Shown: positions 48,541-60,129, counted from the first letter of the stretch. The stretch is 64,000 nucleotides of DNA from Odobenus rosmarus divergens (GCF_000321225.1 NW_004450323.1:362967-426966); one strand, 5' to 3'. A program made the numbers and translations. Notes: generated by a model from the letters alone, not told the origin.

Positions 48541-49064
48541 TTAGCTTCACCTGATTGCAAAATGATGTGTCCATTTCAAGTTTGAGTCCTTACTCCTTCC
48601 TATTCAAGCCCTCCCCCCAACTTTCTCATGAGAGACTTGGTGAGACTATGAATTCAACACATACCGTAATTCTGCAAACATAATATTTTGAGTTTGATTT
48701 TTGAAATATTGGTCCTGTGGTTACAAAAAAAAAAAATAGATTGATTTAGGGTTACCATGGAAGCTTCGTGGTTCTCTGACCATGACTTGAACTAAAATTA
48801 TAAAGACTTGCTCATCATTTCTGTCCTGTAAGCACTCCAATGCACCCATCAAAATCCATGCCATCCCACCATCCTTATTGGCATCTTTATTCCCACCATT
48901 GTTAAGTGCAGTAGCCACTTGAGTCCCCAAGGCACTTGCTTCAGTAAATACTTCATCAAAATCAATCACAGGCAGTAACTTGATTGATTATAATGAGGCC
49001 CCATGCCATGGGTTTTAGAATCCCCCTTCCCATTGGAAAGGAGATCAATATTGCATTTAAGCTT
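48541..49064. other. Intergenic, unrecognised, with an 82-codon minus-strand frame
   Basis: A minus-strand frame at 48969-48721 is open for 82 codons. It does not resemble any family I know and has no supporting context. Confidence 0.35.
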
Positions 49065-49081
49065 AAGAACATGACTAAACT

Positions 49082-49289
49082 ACGGTGCCTGGGTGGCTCA
49101 GTTGGTTAAGCGGCTGCCTTTGGCTCAGGTCATGATCCTGGAGACCCTGGATCGAGTCGCGCATCGGGCTCCCTGCTCAGCAGGGAGTCTGCTTTGCCCT
49201 CTGACCCTCCCCCCTCTCATGTTCTCTCTCTCTCTCTTTCTCTCTCTCTCAAATAAATAAATAAAATCTTTAAAAGAAAAAAAGAAAAA
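49082..49289 (+). mobile_element. CAN SINE ('gcgactg'-related subfamily)
   Basis: 'agcggctgcctttggctcag', 'gatcctggagaccctggatc'. Duplication 'aagaacatgactaaact' (49065-49081) / 'aagaacgtgactaaact' (49290-49306), one mismatch. Confidence 0.96.
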
Positions 49290-49374
49290 AAGAACGTGAC
49301 TAAACTTATCCCCAAATAATTTTGAGGATCTGTCTCCCGAAATGACCCCTGGAAACCAATTTCTCTGTAAGTAA

Positions 49375-50040
49375 GGACTCATTCAGGAGACAGACACAAC
49401 AGTACCTATTTCAACCATGAAAATTTAATATAAAAAATTGCTAACTAGTTATAAGATTCTTAAATAGGTAATGGGAAGCATAACAAAAGAACTTGAAGGT
49501 ATCAAGGATATCAACTGTGGAAAACAGCTACCACCCCTCGGGTTGAGGTAACCAAGGGAAGTGGTTAAAATTATTAAAACAGAACTGAGATGGGGCTCTG
49601 TGGAGCTGAAACACAGATATTTGAGGAAAAGATGCCGCTCGGCTAGTGCCAGTGTATCTAAGCTCAGAGAAAGAGCCCTGTGGGCTGGGGAGGTCTCTGG
49701 GGAGGGGACATCAGATAATTCTTGCTGGGGGTCTTTTGGTGGGGGGGAGCCACAAGGAAGCTGGCTCTGCAGGTGTAGAGAGAACTACAAACTGGTTTCA
49801 GCTGCTCTTATGGGAAGCAAAGAAACTGTTCCTGCAGAGAAAACAATCCTAAAGCGATGTTCACAGTTACCGCCCTGGGGAAGAATAAACACAGAGTTGC
49901 TGGCCCCTCCCGCAGCATGGCGGGCTCCCTCTAGCGCCCCTCACTGGCAGAGCCTAAGAGAGAGCAACTGGCAGCCCTGGGGGTGGGGGACCACAAAGCA
50001 GAAGGTAGAGGGACGAGTCTAGAGCTGAGGACAATAACTT
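49375..50040 (+). mobile_element. LTR-like middle repeat, copy 2
   Basis: Same order as copy 1: 'aaaatttaatataaaaaatt', 'ctctgtggagctgaaacaca', 'gagaactacaaactggtttc', 'ccctctagcgcccctcactg'. GC-richer than copy 1. The 153-codon frame at 49561-50022 falls inside it and is not a recognisable protein. Confidence 0.55.
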
Positions 50041-50099
50041 AATAACTGGCAGAGGCCTCTTCTAGTTCTACTCTTTTGCTTTATAAATCCAAAGCAGGA

Positions 50100-50616
50100 T
50101 AAGTCAGTCAGAGAAAGACATGTATCATATGACCTCACTGATATGAGGAATTCTTAAGCTCAGGAAACAAACTGAGGGTTGCTGGAGGGGTGGGGGGTGG
50201 GAGGGATGGGGTGGCTGGGTGATAGACGTCGGAGAGGGTATGTGCTATGGTGAGCACTGTGAATTGTGCAAGACCGTTGAATCACAGATCTGTACCTCTG
50301 AAACAAATAATGCAACATATGTTAAGAAAAAAGAAGAAGAAGAAGATAGCAGGAGGGGAAGAATGAAGGGGAGTAAGTCGGAGGGGGAGACAAACCATGA
50401 GAGACGATGGACTCTGAAAAACAAACTGAGGGTTCTAGAGGGGAGGGGGGGATGGGTTAGCCTGGTGATGGGTATTAAAGAGGGCACGTTCTGCGTGGAG
50501 CACTGGGTGTTATGCACAAACAATGAATCATGGAACACTACATCAAAAGCTAATGAGGTAATGCATGTGATTAACATAACAATAAAAATTATATAAATAA
50601 ATAAATAAATAAATAA
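50100..50616 (+). mobile_element. Young L1 3' UTR with 17-bp target-site duplication
   Basis: Starts at 'aagtcagtcagagaaagaca' and is close to 34431-34930 along its whole length, about 95% by eye. It has (GAA)4 where the other has (GAA)5, and an (AAAT)n tail. Perfect duplication 'ataaatccaaagcagga' at 50083-50099 and 50617-50633. Confidence 0.95.
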
Positions 50617-50689
50617 ATAAATCCAAAGCAGGACTGTTTAGAAGGCAGACCTGGGGAGAAAAACCCACATCAATCTCACATTCTGTTTT

Positions 50690-51530
50690 CAACGAATTCA
50701 ATCAAATCCTGTTGTTCCTTATTCCATTGGCATTTGGCACGACTCATAACTTGCTCTTCTTCCCCTGGCTTTTTTACCACTTCTCTAACTCTTCCATCTC
50801 AGTCTCAGTCGTGAACTTTGGGCTTCACCATCTTTCCCCCATTCCTGTCTGTCCTCCTGTATTCGCCATCTCAATAGGCAGCATTAATTTTCACATAGTC
50901 ACCCCAGCTAGATACTGAAGAGTCACTCCGCACCCTCATCCAGCCTGCCAGAGGGAGGCCAAACCTGTGTATCCTGCTTGCTCCCTGATCACGTCTCACG
51001 TATCTTTCCTCTTTTCCTTCCACTTTGCCCCTGATACTTATTTAGGCCTTCATCATTACTCTTTAGCCCGCTTCTAAATGATCTTCCTGCCTCTGCTCTA
51101 GGCCTCTAATTCGTCAGCACACCACCCTGCTTGAACGCCCTCAGTGGTTCCTATCACTTCAGCCCAGTGTTATGCCCCCAGCCTTGGGCCAGGATCACCA
51201 GAGAAACATTAAAAAATACAGATGCCACCCCTACCACTAGTGACTTCATTTGAACTGGTCTGGACAGGTGCTGGGGCTTTTATAGTCTTTAAACATTCTG
51301 CAGGTGATTCTAATGTTCAGCCAGGAGGGTGAAACCCTGCTTGAGCCCAAGTATGCAGGGCTCTATCTAAGTGCATTTCTATCTCACTGACCATATCTTC
51401 CATCCCTCTGTCTCAATACACCGAGCCTTAACAAACCACTTGCACTATCGCCTCAAACGTCCTCCCCATTCCTTCTCTTCTTTATAAATTCCAAATCCAT
51501 TAATGAAGACCCAACACAGGAAGGGACTCT
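50690..51530 (+). mobile_element. LINE-2, sense, split by MER5A
   Basis: 'tctccctgatcacg'-like to 'atgatcttcctgcctctgct', 'cttgaacgccctcagtggtt' before the break, and 'cttgcactatcgcctcaaac' after it. Order fits the L2 sense strand. Confidence 0.6.
51190..51350 (+). mobile_element. MER5A (hAT-Charlie) inside the L2
   Basis: 'aggatcaccagagaaacatt', 'aaaaaatacagatgccaccc', 'aggtgctggggcttttatag', 'ctgcaggtgattctaatgtt', matching MER5A in order. Confidence 0.75.
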
Positions 51531-51549
51531 TCTCAACCCCTAAAACTGT

Positions 51550-51990
51550 ATAATAAACAGCTAAGAGCAGAGGCTTTGGAGTCTGAAAGTTTTAATCTCA
51601 GCTCTACCACTTGACACAGCTCCGTGGCCTTGGGCAAGTTGCTTTAGCCTATCCAAGCTTTGAATCCTTAACTCTAAAATAGAGATAAGACCAGGCGCCT
51701 GGGTGGCTCAGTCGTTAAGCATCTGCCTTTGGCTCAGGTCATGTTCCCAGGGTCCTGGGATCAAGCCCCACATCGGGCTCCCTGCTCCGCGGGAAACCTG
51801 CTTCTCCCTCTCTCACTCCCCCTGCTTGTGTTCCCTCTCTCTCGCTGTGTCTCTGTCAAATAAATAAAATCTTAAAAAATAATAATAATAAAATAGAGAT
51901 AATACTCACCCCAGAGCGTGAGTACACCAAATAAATAATGTATTTGCGCTGTGTAGCATGGTGCCTGGCAGCAGAAACTCTCTAATGATC
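51550..51990 (+). mobile_element. MIR, split by a SINE
   Basis: 'gcagaggctttggagtctga', 'aatctcagctctaccacttg', 'cttgggcaagttgctttagc', SINE, then 'aaaatagagataatactcac' and 'tggtgcctggcagcag'. A well kept MIR. Confidence 0.88.
51689..51889 (+). mobile_element. CAN SINE inserted in MIR
   Basis: 'aggcgcctgggtggctcagt', 'cagggtcctgggatcaagcc'. Perfect duplication 'aaaatagagataa' at 51676-51688 and 51890-51902. Confidence 0.96.
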
Positions 51991-52009
51991 AGCAATAGCA
52001 TATACTTAC

Positions 52010-52140
52010 ACTATCTATCTTTCTGCCCCATCAAGTGTAAGCACAGCATTGGCAAGAACCATATCTTTCATTTTTCTACCATGATATTTAACACAGTGGT
52101 TGACACATCCTAGGTATTAAATAAAATGCCTACTGAATGA
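52010..52140 (+). mobile_element. LINE-2 3' end, sense
   Basis: 'gcattggcaagaaccatatc', 'atgatatttaacacagtggt', 'tgacacatcctaggtattaa', 'atgcctactgaatga': the L2 3' terminus. Confidence 0.7.
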
Positions 52141-52699
52141 TAAAGACATGGTTCCTGTTCTAGACTTCTCAGAGTCTCTGAGGAAAGAGAGTCAGAAAAC
52201 CAACCCTACTCTGAATTTTTGTTCATTTGTTTATCTCTCTTGCAGTTACACAATGGGTGACTCATGTAGATACTCATAATTTTTTAATTGACTTTCATGT
52301 GGTGATCTAGCACAAAAGTTTTTCCTTAATCTGCACATTAGAATTGTTCACCTATCTGAGCTCCCATTTGTATAGAGTATACCCATTTATTTTTCAATGA
52401 CATGTATTGAGAATCACATGCATCAGGCATTGCCCTAGATACTGGGAAGGGGTTTGTGAATTTCTACTCTGGCCCATTACACATTTAGTGGTATGCAAGG
52501 TATTAGAAGGAAGGGAGGAAGGGAGGGAGGGGAGGGAAGAAAGGAAGCGAAGGAACAGAGGGAGGGAAACAGGGTGAGAGGGAGAAAAAAAGGAAAAGCC
52601 TCCTGAGATGGCTGCATTCACCTACACCCTCCCCCACAAATCTCTACCTTTACAAATTTCTTCTTTACTCTTCATGGTGTTTTTGAAGAAAGTCTATGC
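52141..52699. other. Intergenic with a purine tract
   Basis: 52506-52600 is almost pure purine on the + strand (GGAA/GGGA units). Nothing else recognised. Confidence 0.6.
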
Positions 52700-52990
52700 A
52701 ATCTTTTAAGACCTATGTCAAATACCACCTTTCCATAAAGCACTAATGATCCTCCAGTCGAAATTAATCATTTCCCAGTGGATGTGTGATCATTGCACTT
52801 TGTGTCTGTTTCACACCTACCACTCCCCCCGACCCCAACCCCAAATTCCTGCTGGAGACATCTGGTCCACCTCTGACTCGTCCACCAGACTATGTACTCT
52901 TTGAGGCCGGGGTGATTGCCTGTGTCTTCATGCCCCTCACAATATGTAGTATAGCTCAATACACAAAATGGTTATCCAACAACTGTTTTT
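52700..52990 (+). mobile_element. LINE-2 3' region, sense
   Basis: 'agacctatgtcaaataccac', 'gtgatcattgcactttgtgt', 'gactatgtactctttgaggc', 'cacaatatgtagtatagctc' follow L2 in order. Confidence 0.7.
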
Positions 52991-53267
52991 GACTGCAATT
53001 TTATCTGTTATCCAGGTTTTTTTTTCCCCCACTCTCTTTTTTTCCCTCATTTACTGGAATATTTGTACAATAGTCAACTGGACTACCAGCACCATCATAG
53101 TCATGACATAAGCATAAATGTTATTAGGATTCGAGAAGTTGTAGAAAATAATCGACAAAGTGAGCTTCTTTCCTTCAACTTAATGGGGAAAAGCACAACC
53201 ACAAAATCACTTATCTTTAAAATGTCTGCAGTGAAGGTAGAGAAATGCCATAAACACATAAACACAT

Positions 53268-53300
<33 letters not shown>

Positions 53301-53684
53301 ATATTTCTGAAACCTCAATTTCCTGTGAGTCATCCTTAGGGAAATACAATATGAAAAGAATCAGCACAGATTCCAGATGGGAAGGTTCCTTGAAATACCC
53401 TCAGAGTTGCATGAGGATGTCCTCTGAATTGTTTACAATTTATTATTCTACAGTGGGTCGGAACAGGAAATGTGTGATCCAGCCTGATCCTTCTCTCTCT
53501 CCAAGCCCTCTTATCTTAAGTGTTCATTGTAAATACATCCAAATAAGAACTATTTTTTGAGTGTATAGAATTCAATAACAATTACTGAGAGCCTTCTTTG
53601 AGCTCTTCTTTAAGTCATTGCTTTAACACAATAAATGTTCAGTCTTATTTTTTTTACTCCATGAATCAATTATATACTACAGAA
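52991..53684. other. Intergenic with a CA microsatellite
   Basis: Only the CA repeat at 53271 is recognised. Confidence 0.5.
53271..53298. repeat. (CA)14 microsatellite
   Basis: Fourteen CA units, preceded by two 'aaacacat' words. Confidence 0.97.
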
Positions 53685-53910
53685 AAGAGGCAATAGATCA
53701 AGGAGATCAAGAACGTGAAATCTGGAGGTAAACTGCCTGGGTCTGAAGATTTATTATGAGCTGTGTGACCATGGACAGGTGACCTAAGCTCTTTGTGTCT
53801 CAGTTTTCCCAGTCTTACCTATCTCTTAATATGTATTTGTATCATGAGATTAACACCTGTCAGTTTCTTTAAAAGAAGAATAAGATACTGAGTAAGCACT
53901 TGATAAGTCT
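53685..53910 (+). mobile_element. MIR, sense
   Basis: 'gaaatctggaggtaaactgc', 'ctgggtctgaagatttatta', 'gagctgtgtgaccatggaca', 'tgtgtctcagttttcccagt', 'ctgagtaagcacttgataag'. Confidence 0.82.
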
Positions 53911-54004
53911 TAGAAATCACTATTATCAAAATTGTTAAGATTCTTACTTTCCTGACTTTACACCAAGTACGCTCCTTCCTTCTTTCCTTCCCTCCTTCTT
54001 CATT

Positions 54005-54200
54005 AACAAATGTTATTGAGGAACCGCTGTGTGCTAAGCACTCCTCTATGTGCCAAGGAAAAAGAGGTAACCCTCCTTTCATGAGGAGGAGGCTTTGTTC
54101 CTGAGGGGTAGCCTGACAATAAGCAAATAGAGTTACACCATAATGCCAGACAGCAATGACTGATAAGTACTAGGAAGGAAAATAAAGCAAGATAAAGCAA
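54005..54200 (-). mobile_element. LINE-2 3' end, antisense
   Basis: 'ttattgaggaaccgctgtgt', 'gctaagcactcctctatgtg', 'agcctgacaataagcaaata', 'gactgataagtactaggaag', 'gaaaataaagcaag'. Confidence 0.75.
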
Positions 54201-54549
54201 ACATGTGATCGTAGCAGGTGCAAAGAGGGACAATAAAATATGGAAATTTGAACTACAGATCGTTATTTTAGATTTCACAGCATATAACATGTGTTTACTC
54301 TTTTAACCTTATGCCAAGAAAGAGCTCATCTAAACTGCTATACTTTGCTTTGTCACTTTATATTTGTCCCTGGGTATTTGGAAGCCCGGATTGTCAAAAA
54401 GTAGAGCTTACCACCTAAAAAGGTTGCCTGGAGCCTTGACACATGCTCCAAAATCTGTAGAGAATCCACAAAGCCTGAAGAGCAATGATGGAGGGCAGTT
54501 CAATCTCTGGTCCACACTGGAGAGGCCCTAGTTAAGTAACAACAGTAAC

Positions 54550-54670
54550 AGTTGCATTTTATAAACTATGAAACTAACACTTCAGGAAGTGAAGTGACTT
54601 GCCTTGGATTTATAATTCATAAATTGGGAATTGAATACATACCTCACAGAGTTGTAGAGATTGAAGCTAA
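54550..54670 (-). mobile_element. MIR, antisense
   Basis: 'cattttataaactatgaaac', 'gtgaagtgacttgccttgga', 'aattgggaattgaatacata' follow the antisense MIR core. Confidence 0.65.
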
Positions 54671-55299
54671 TGGTTAAAAGTTAAGCGATTCAAACCCATC
54701 ATGGTCAAACTCCAATGTCCATGATATCTCCACCAGGCAGCCCTCCTGATCCCAGCAGGCAGGCAAATGTAGGCATCAAGGAAGTCTTTCCTCAAGAGTA
54801 GAAGTGCCTGGACATGGGTGAGGAGGGCTATTTAAAGATATAGGGCCAATCAGGACAGAACATTCTGCAAACGGAAGGAACTAAAGTGCCTGACACTGAA
54901 GAAGAGCCAAAACTGTAGCGAGAGGAGATTCAGAACATGGGTACTTACATGAGTGCAGCTTATTCAGCAATCCAGTTATGAGAAAAGAGTCACAGATTGC
55001 TATGAGATTAACAGCAGATTTTTGCCTCCTGACTCACTCTAAAATCTATAGGCCTCCATATTCCCCTGATGGGAATGGAGCCAGTCCTTCTGCTTACAGT
55101 ATAGTTAAGACATGTAGAGGTCAAAAACAGTTATGATGACATTGAAAAAATATGTGCATAGATGCACCATTATTATTATGAGTTCATATTCATAATCCTT
55201 AAAACTTAGGATTCCTGATCCTTAATCTCTAAATAGCAATGGATGCCATGTGTTAACCCACATGCATGTTTTCATTAGGTGCCAAAGTTCAGAGGTAGA
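54671..55299. other. Intergenic, no recognised element
   Basis: Nothing recognised. Confidence 0.5.
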
Positions 55300-55530
55300 C
55301 ACTGTGTAGAAGAAAAAGAAAGCACATGGGTCTTGAAACTGAAATCCGGGTTTTAATTTTAATCCCCCAATCAATGAGACCTCATACTGGTCATTTAATT
55401 TCTCTCAGATTCTATAACTACAAAATTGGCACCACTCTTGTTCTATGTGGTTTATAAAATTGTTAAGATAATATGAATTAATACACTTGTAAAGTATGAA
55501 GTATTGTCATAAAAGGTGATTGTTGTGCTC
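55300..55530 (+). mobile_element. MIR, sense
   Basis: 'cacatgggtcttgaaactga', 'aatccgggttttaattttaa', 'actggtcatttaatttctct', 'attgttaagataatatgaat'. Diverged. Confidence 0.68.
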
Positions 55531-57423
55531 TCATATAGTTGCAGGTAAAATTTTATTGAACAAGTTCTATATACATTTAATACCAGGATCTATCATTATT
55601 TGTGGTAATTGTGGTTAATTCTTTGGCCACATTTTCAACTCTTATAAAAATGAAGTTTCTTAAATGCATCCATTTATAACTTTGAATTTTCTATGTTGGC
55701 TTTACTCAGGTTTAAAAAGCCAACATCTTCGGCCCAAATTATGAAAACATTTTAGCCTATCTGCATGGAGTGGAAGGCCACCTCTGCCAGAATGGTGAGG
55801 AAAGCTGCTGAGATAGATGTGCAGGGTGACCCCTGACAGCTGAGTGTCGAAGGCTCCTCAGATTCTTCTGCGGGTGGTAATCTGAGCTGAATAGGCTTCA
55901 GAGCTGGTCCTAACTGCAGATGGAAATTATTAAGAGTCCAGTGCAACAACAGAACAGAAGGCAACTGTATTATGCCATTGACCGGAGTCTACCCTGGGGA
56001 AAAGTAAGAAAGCTTATGAGCAAGGTAGAAAGAATCTGACTTTTGTACCGGTTCACTTATGCAACATCATGAACGTTACTCACTTTCTTCTTTCTCTACA
56101 CCTACAAATATTCTCCAATGAGTCCTATCATTAAAATATGTGTATTTTTTACTTAAAAAGGGACTGGGATGGGGAGAGATGTTTGGTTCTCTGATATCAC
56201 TGCCTGGAGACATTGAGTTAACATGGACCTCAATAATATCAGAAATAAGAGAAGGATTAAGTAGACCGGTTCAACGCTCTAAATACTCTAAGCGAAGGTG
56301 CTGGAGGCCCTTAACTACTTTGACACTGCTCGTTGCTCTTTTCAAAGAGTAAGAAACAGCACAGTCCTCTAAGGCAGGAGAAACTGCTCTGTGGTTTCCA
56401 TGGATTCAAGCATCATCCACTTGGTACCAGCCTACCTCAATTTTAGGAAAACTTGTAAAAAGTAGTTATTTCTGTAATACGAATCTTGAAATCCCAAGCC
56501 TGTGAGGTGATAGTGAATGTCCCAGGCTGCTGGTCCACAGAGCTAAACACCTCGTAAGATAAAGCCTCCACACTCTCCTAGACTTCACTCGAAGTGTTAA
56601 TTTTACCTATCAAAACTGTCTATGTTGGGCAGCTCCCAGCATTGTTGCACATCTCCATAGAAACATTTGAAATGCCCTTAACAGGATTCTTTCTCTGATC
56701 AAAATTCCGCCCAAATTAAAACCAGGGGTGTAGTTTTCTCTGACCAAAATTAACTTTGCAACTGTGTCATCCAGATGTACAAAGTCTTTGACAGTTTGTT
56801 TATAGACTGTACACAGTACTGCTTTGGAAAACAGAGAAGAAGTTGTTTTAGCAGTTGACTGTCAATGCACTTGAGTGAGTTGTTTGTGGGACCTTTACTG
56901 GAAATCTGAACATCTGACTGACTCAGGAAATGGCTTTGTTTGGTTCCCGGCCAATCAGTATTCTCCTAAGGCCTCAGAATCTTTTACACAACTTAGCTTC
57001 CTATCATGTCCTATCAAGACACAGACATAGTTCAGGGGCACATATGCAGCATTTCCAATTATAGACTCCAAGAATGGCGTGTCCAACTTGATTAGTTATG
57101 ATTCTGGGCACTGTTCTGAATATCAGTGATTTTCTTACAGAATAAGGGAGAAGGGTTGTGTGTCTTTCCACTATTTTCTCTCTTGATGAATTTGTACACT
57201 GCATCAAAGGCCATTTAGAGGCATCTTGGTATGTTCTAACAGGCTATATCTGCAACAATACACAATAAAATTTAAGAATCAGGTTATGCCTTCATAATGT
57301 CCAAAGGTCCAGTACAGTCTTTCAAAAGTCAAACTAAATCTTTTTCCTTTGCCGAAAAATTCTGAGAGTGTTATGAGTAAAAATAGCTTAGTTCATCACA
57401 AAATTTCATTTAAAACACTTTGT
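55531..57423. other. Intergenic, no recognised element
   Basis: About 1.9 kb without a repeat or exon that I can name. Confidence 0.5.
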
Positions 57424-57685
57424 GTCTTGGTCGTCTCAGGCTGCCATAACAAAATATCACAGACTTTTGGTGGCTCAAACAACAGAAATTTATTTCCTCA
57501 CAGTTCTAGCCTAGAAACCCAAGATCAAGGTGCCAGCACAGCTGATTTCTAGTGAGGATGCTCTTCCTGGCTAGTAGAAGCCACCCTCTTGCTGAATCCT
57601 CACATGGTGGGGAGAGAGAGAGCAAGCTTCTTATAAGGGGACTAATCTCATCATAAAGGCCCCACCCTCAGGCACTCATTAACAT
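57424..57685 (+). mobile_element. MaLR LTR (MST/MLT1-like), 3'-truncated
   Basis: 'tgtcttggtcgtctcaggct', 'gccataacaaaatatcacag', 'caacagaaatttatttcctc', 'cccaagatcaaggtgccagc', 'ggactaatctcatcataaag'. Stops before the usual LTR 3' end. Confidence 0.78.
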
Positions 57686-57719
57686 ATTTATTTGTTTTAA
57701 AAATAAGTAAAAATGACAG

Positions 57720-57845
57720 TCCAAATTACTGGGGCAAGGTACTGGGAATACAAGGATGCACAGTACACAGCCACTGATGCTAAGAAACTCACATATAACA
57801 GAAGAGGTAGGCAACTAACAGCACAGGCACCTGCCAGAAGAGAGT
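57720..57845 (-). mobile_element. LINE-2 3' end, antisense
   Basis: 'aaggtactgggaatacaagg', 'atgcacagtacacagccact', 'taagaaactcacatataaca' parallel the antisense L2 end. Confidence 0.55.
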
Positions 57846-58879
57846 TCTCGTAGGTAGTGAGCAACAGAAGGAAGACTTAATCAATAGCCTCTGTGGGGCT
57901 TAAAAACATGTTCTTTCAGACACAGTTTTTTAAATTGGAAATTTACAGCTTAGGAAGGAGTAGACAAAGCAAATACTATCATACAACATTTGAAGTGCTA
58001 TCATACGGAGGGAGACTGGGTTTTTATCTTTAAAGGTCTGTAAATAGAATCAATGGATGTAACTGAGGAGATAGAAAGTTTGATATAAGAAAGATTTTCT
58101 AGAAGTGAAAGCTGCTAAAGGCTACAAGGAATTTTTTTGGGAAACGAAAACATAAGCCAGGAGACTCCTTTAAAGAACACTTTGGCATTGGAAGGGGGTG
58201 GGGGTATGCACAATTTATGTTCTCTTTTGACTCTGAGATTCTATGTAATTTACTGAGATTCTGGTTAGTACATAAGGAAAACAACTTTGTTTCCAATTTT
58301 TTCTGCTTTATCTTAAAGGCAAATTTCTTTTAAAGTTCCTTAGGATTTATTTGACCCATAAATCCCTTGACAGTGCCCCCAGTGGTCAAAGCCAACAGTT
58401 AGCGGACACGTGATCATATAAGGTAGGCTTCGAGAACGGAGTGAAGAGGGTTAACAGTAAAGCTGGAGTACAGGGCAAAACTTTACTGTAGGGTGAAAGA
58501 AGCAATATCTATGCATTATCGGGGGACAAATTTAGGAGAATGCGGACTGCCAGGCAAAGAAATAAAGCTTGACATCAAACAAAAACAGACTATTGGAGGT
58601 TCTGGTGTATAGGACAATGTGGTGAAATATAGCAAAGACTATATTGTCAGTAGTGTGAGGATTCAGCTATTAAGCAGAACTCAGATGTGAGGTTTGGAAA
58701 TTAAGGTTGGGAGAGGGCAACAGATGACCCACAAACACATAAGATTCATTAGGATTTGTGAACTGATTGCAACCCAAAGAAAGAAAGGATCTAAAATTAT
58801 GGCACTGTTTCAAGTCTGAGGTACTAAGAGAATTGTGATGCCATGGATAGAACAGAGGCGGAGTTAGAAAAGAAATTTA
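57846..58879. other. Intergenic, no recognised element
   Basis: Nothing recognised. Confidence 0.45.
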
Positions 58880-59655
58880 AGGAGTAATGTTTCTGACTCC
58901 AACTCCAAAGAGGGGAGAGGTTTTCCACACCACCAAGAAATTCTCCAGCACCAGCTGGATGTCCTACAGTTCAACTCAATACTGACACTCTCTGCCTGGA
59001 GACAGTCCCACAAGACTGCTCTCCCCTTCAGATGCCAATTGCAAGCCCAGGTTCTCACTTGCATCTCTGACTGACTGGCTATAAATCAGAGGTTCCTCTT
59101 TGAGTTCAGTTAATTCACTAGAGTGGCTGACAGAACCCAGGAAACCAGTTTACTCGCTAGATTTCTGGTTGATTATAAAAGGCTATAACTCAGGAACAGC
59201 CAGATGAAAGAAATGCATAGGGCAAGGATGGAGAAAGGGCGAGGAGCTTCCATGTCCTCTCCAAGTACACCAACTCTTCCCAAATCTCCACAAGTTCGCT
59301 AACCCAGAAGCTCTCTGAACCTAGTCCTTTCAGGTTTTTATGGAGGCATCATGACATAGGTATGCTTGATTTAATCATCTACCATTGTTGACAACTCATC
59401 CTCCAGCCTCCCTTCCCACCCCAGAGGGAGGTTGGGAGTGAGACTGAGAGTTCCAACTGTCTGATCATTTGGTTGTTTCTCCTATCAACCCGCCCCAATC
59501 CTGAGGTGCTTCCCAAAACCCACCTTGTTAACATAACAAAAGACAACTTGATTATTCTCACCACTTAGAAAATGTCAAGGGTTTGAGGAGCTCCTATGCC
59601 AGAAACAGGAGCAAGACCACATATACATTTATTATATCACAATATCACAGTCTAG
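58880..59655 (-). mobile_element. Solo LTR, probably ERVL class, antisense
   Basis: A long ordered match to an LTR I recall as common in mammals: 'gatgccaattgcaagcccag', 'gactggctataaatcagagg', 'tataactcaggaacagccag', 'gaaatgcatagggcaaggat', 'taacataacaaaagacaact', 'attatatcacaatatcacag'. No retroviral genes adjoin it. Exact family not certain. Confidence 0.65.
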
Positions 59656-60129
59656 ATGGAAACATCCTGGAGACATGAAAAGATCGCAGGTCACTTCTTT
59701 AGCTCATGATTTTCTTTTATATCACAAGAGAGTCTTACCTGAAGAGAATAATTCAGTGATGTGTGGAGTTATATCCCTAGTGAGTGAAAAAGTTTTTCTT
59801 CCATTTAAAATCTACTGTCTGAATAGAAGATAATTAAATTACTACTGGTTCCATAACACTTTACCTTTTGTTAACTTTCTGTTGATTCTTTTATATCAAT
59901 AACAATCAAAACTTTTATTTTTTACATTTTTAGAATTTGTCATTATTTCAAAGTACCGTGATTCCAATAAGTCATGCACTGGTTTTCTAAGGAAAGGAGC
60001 AAATTCTGTCCCTATAAGGTCTTTAAAATTACACTGTGAAGTTGTTTGGATAATTGTATATTATAATATTTTTTTATGCTGTTGAAAAGCATGTAACAGT
60101 ATTTCACTTATATGACAAGTTGTTCTTTT
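59656..60129. other. Intergenic, no recognised element
   Basis: Nothing recognised. Confidence 0.45.

Noticed and set aside
49561..50022. 153-codon + strand frame
   Set aside because: Falls inside an LTR-like repeat whose other copy lacks the frame; composition is that of GC-rich repeat DNA.
50219..50596. 125-codon frame with GAA-encoded acidic run
   Set aside because: It is the L1 3' UTR; the related copy at 34527 breaks the frame.
53101..53367. 88-codon minus-strand frame with a CVCV run
   Set aside because: The run is a translated CA microsatellite.
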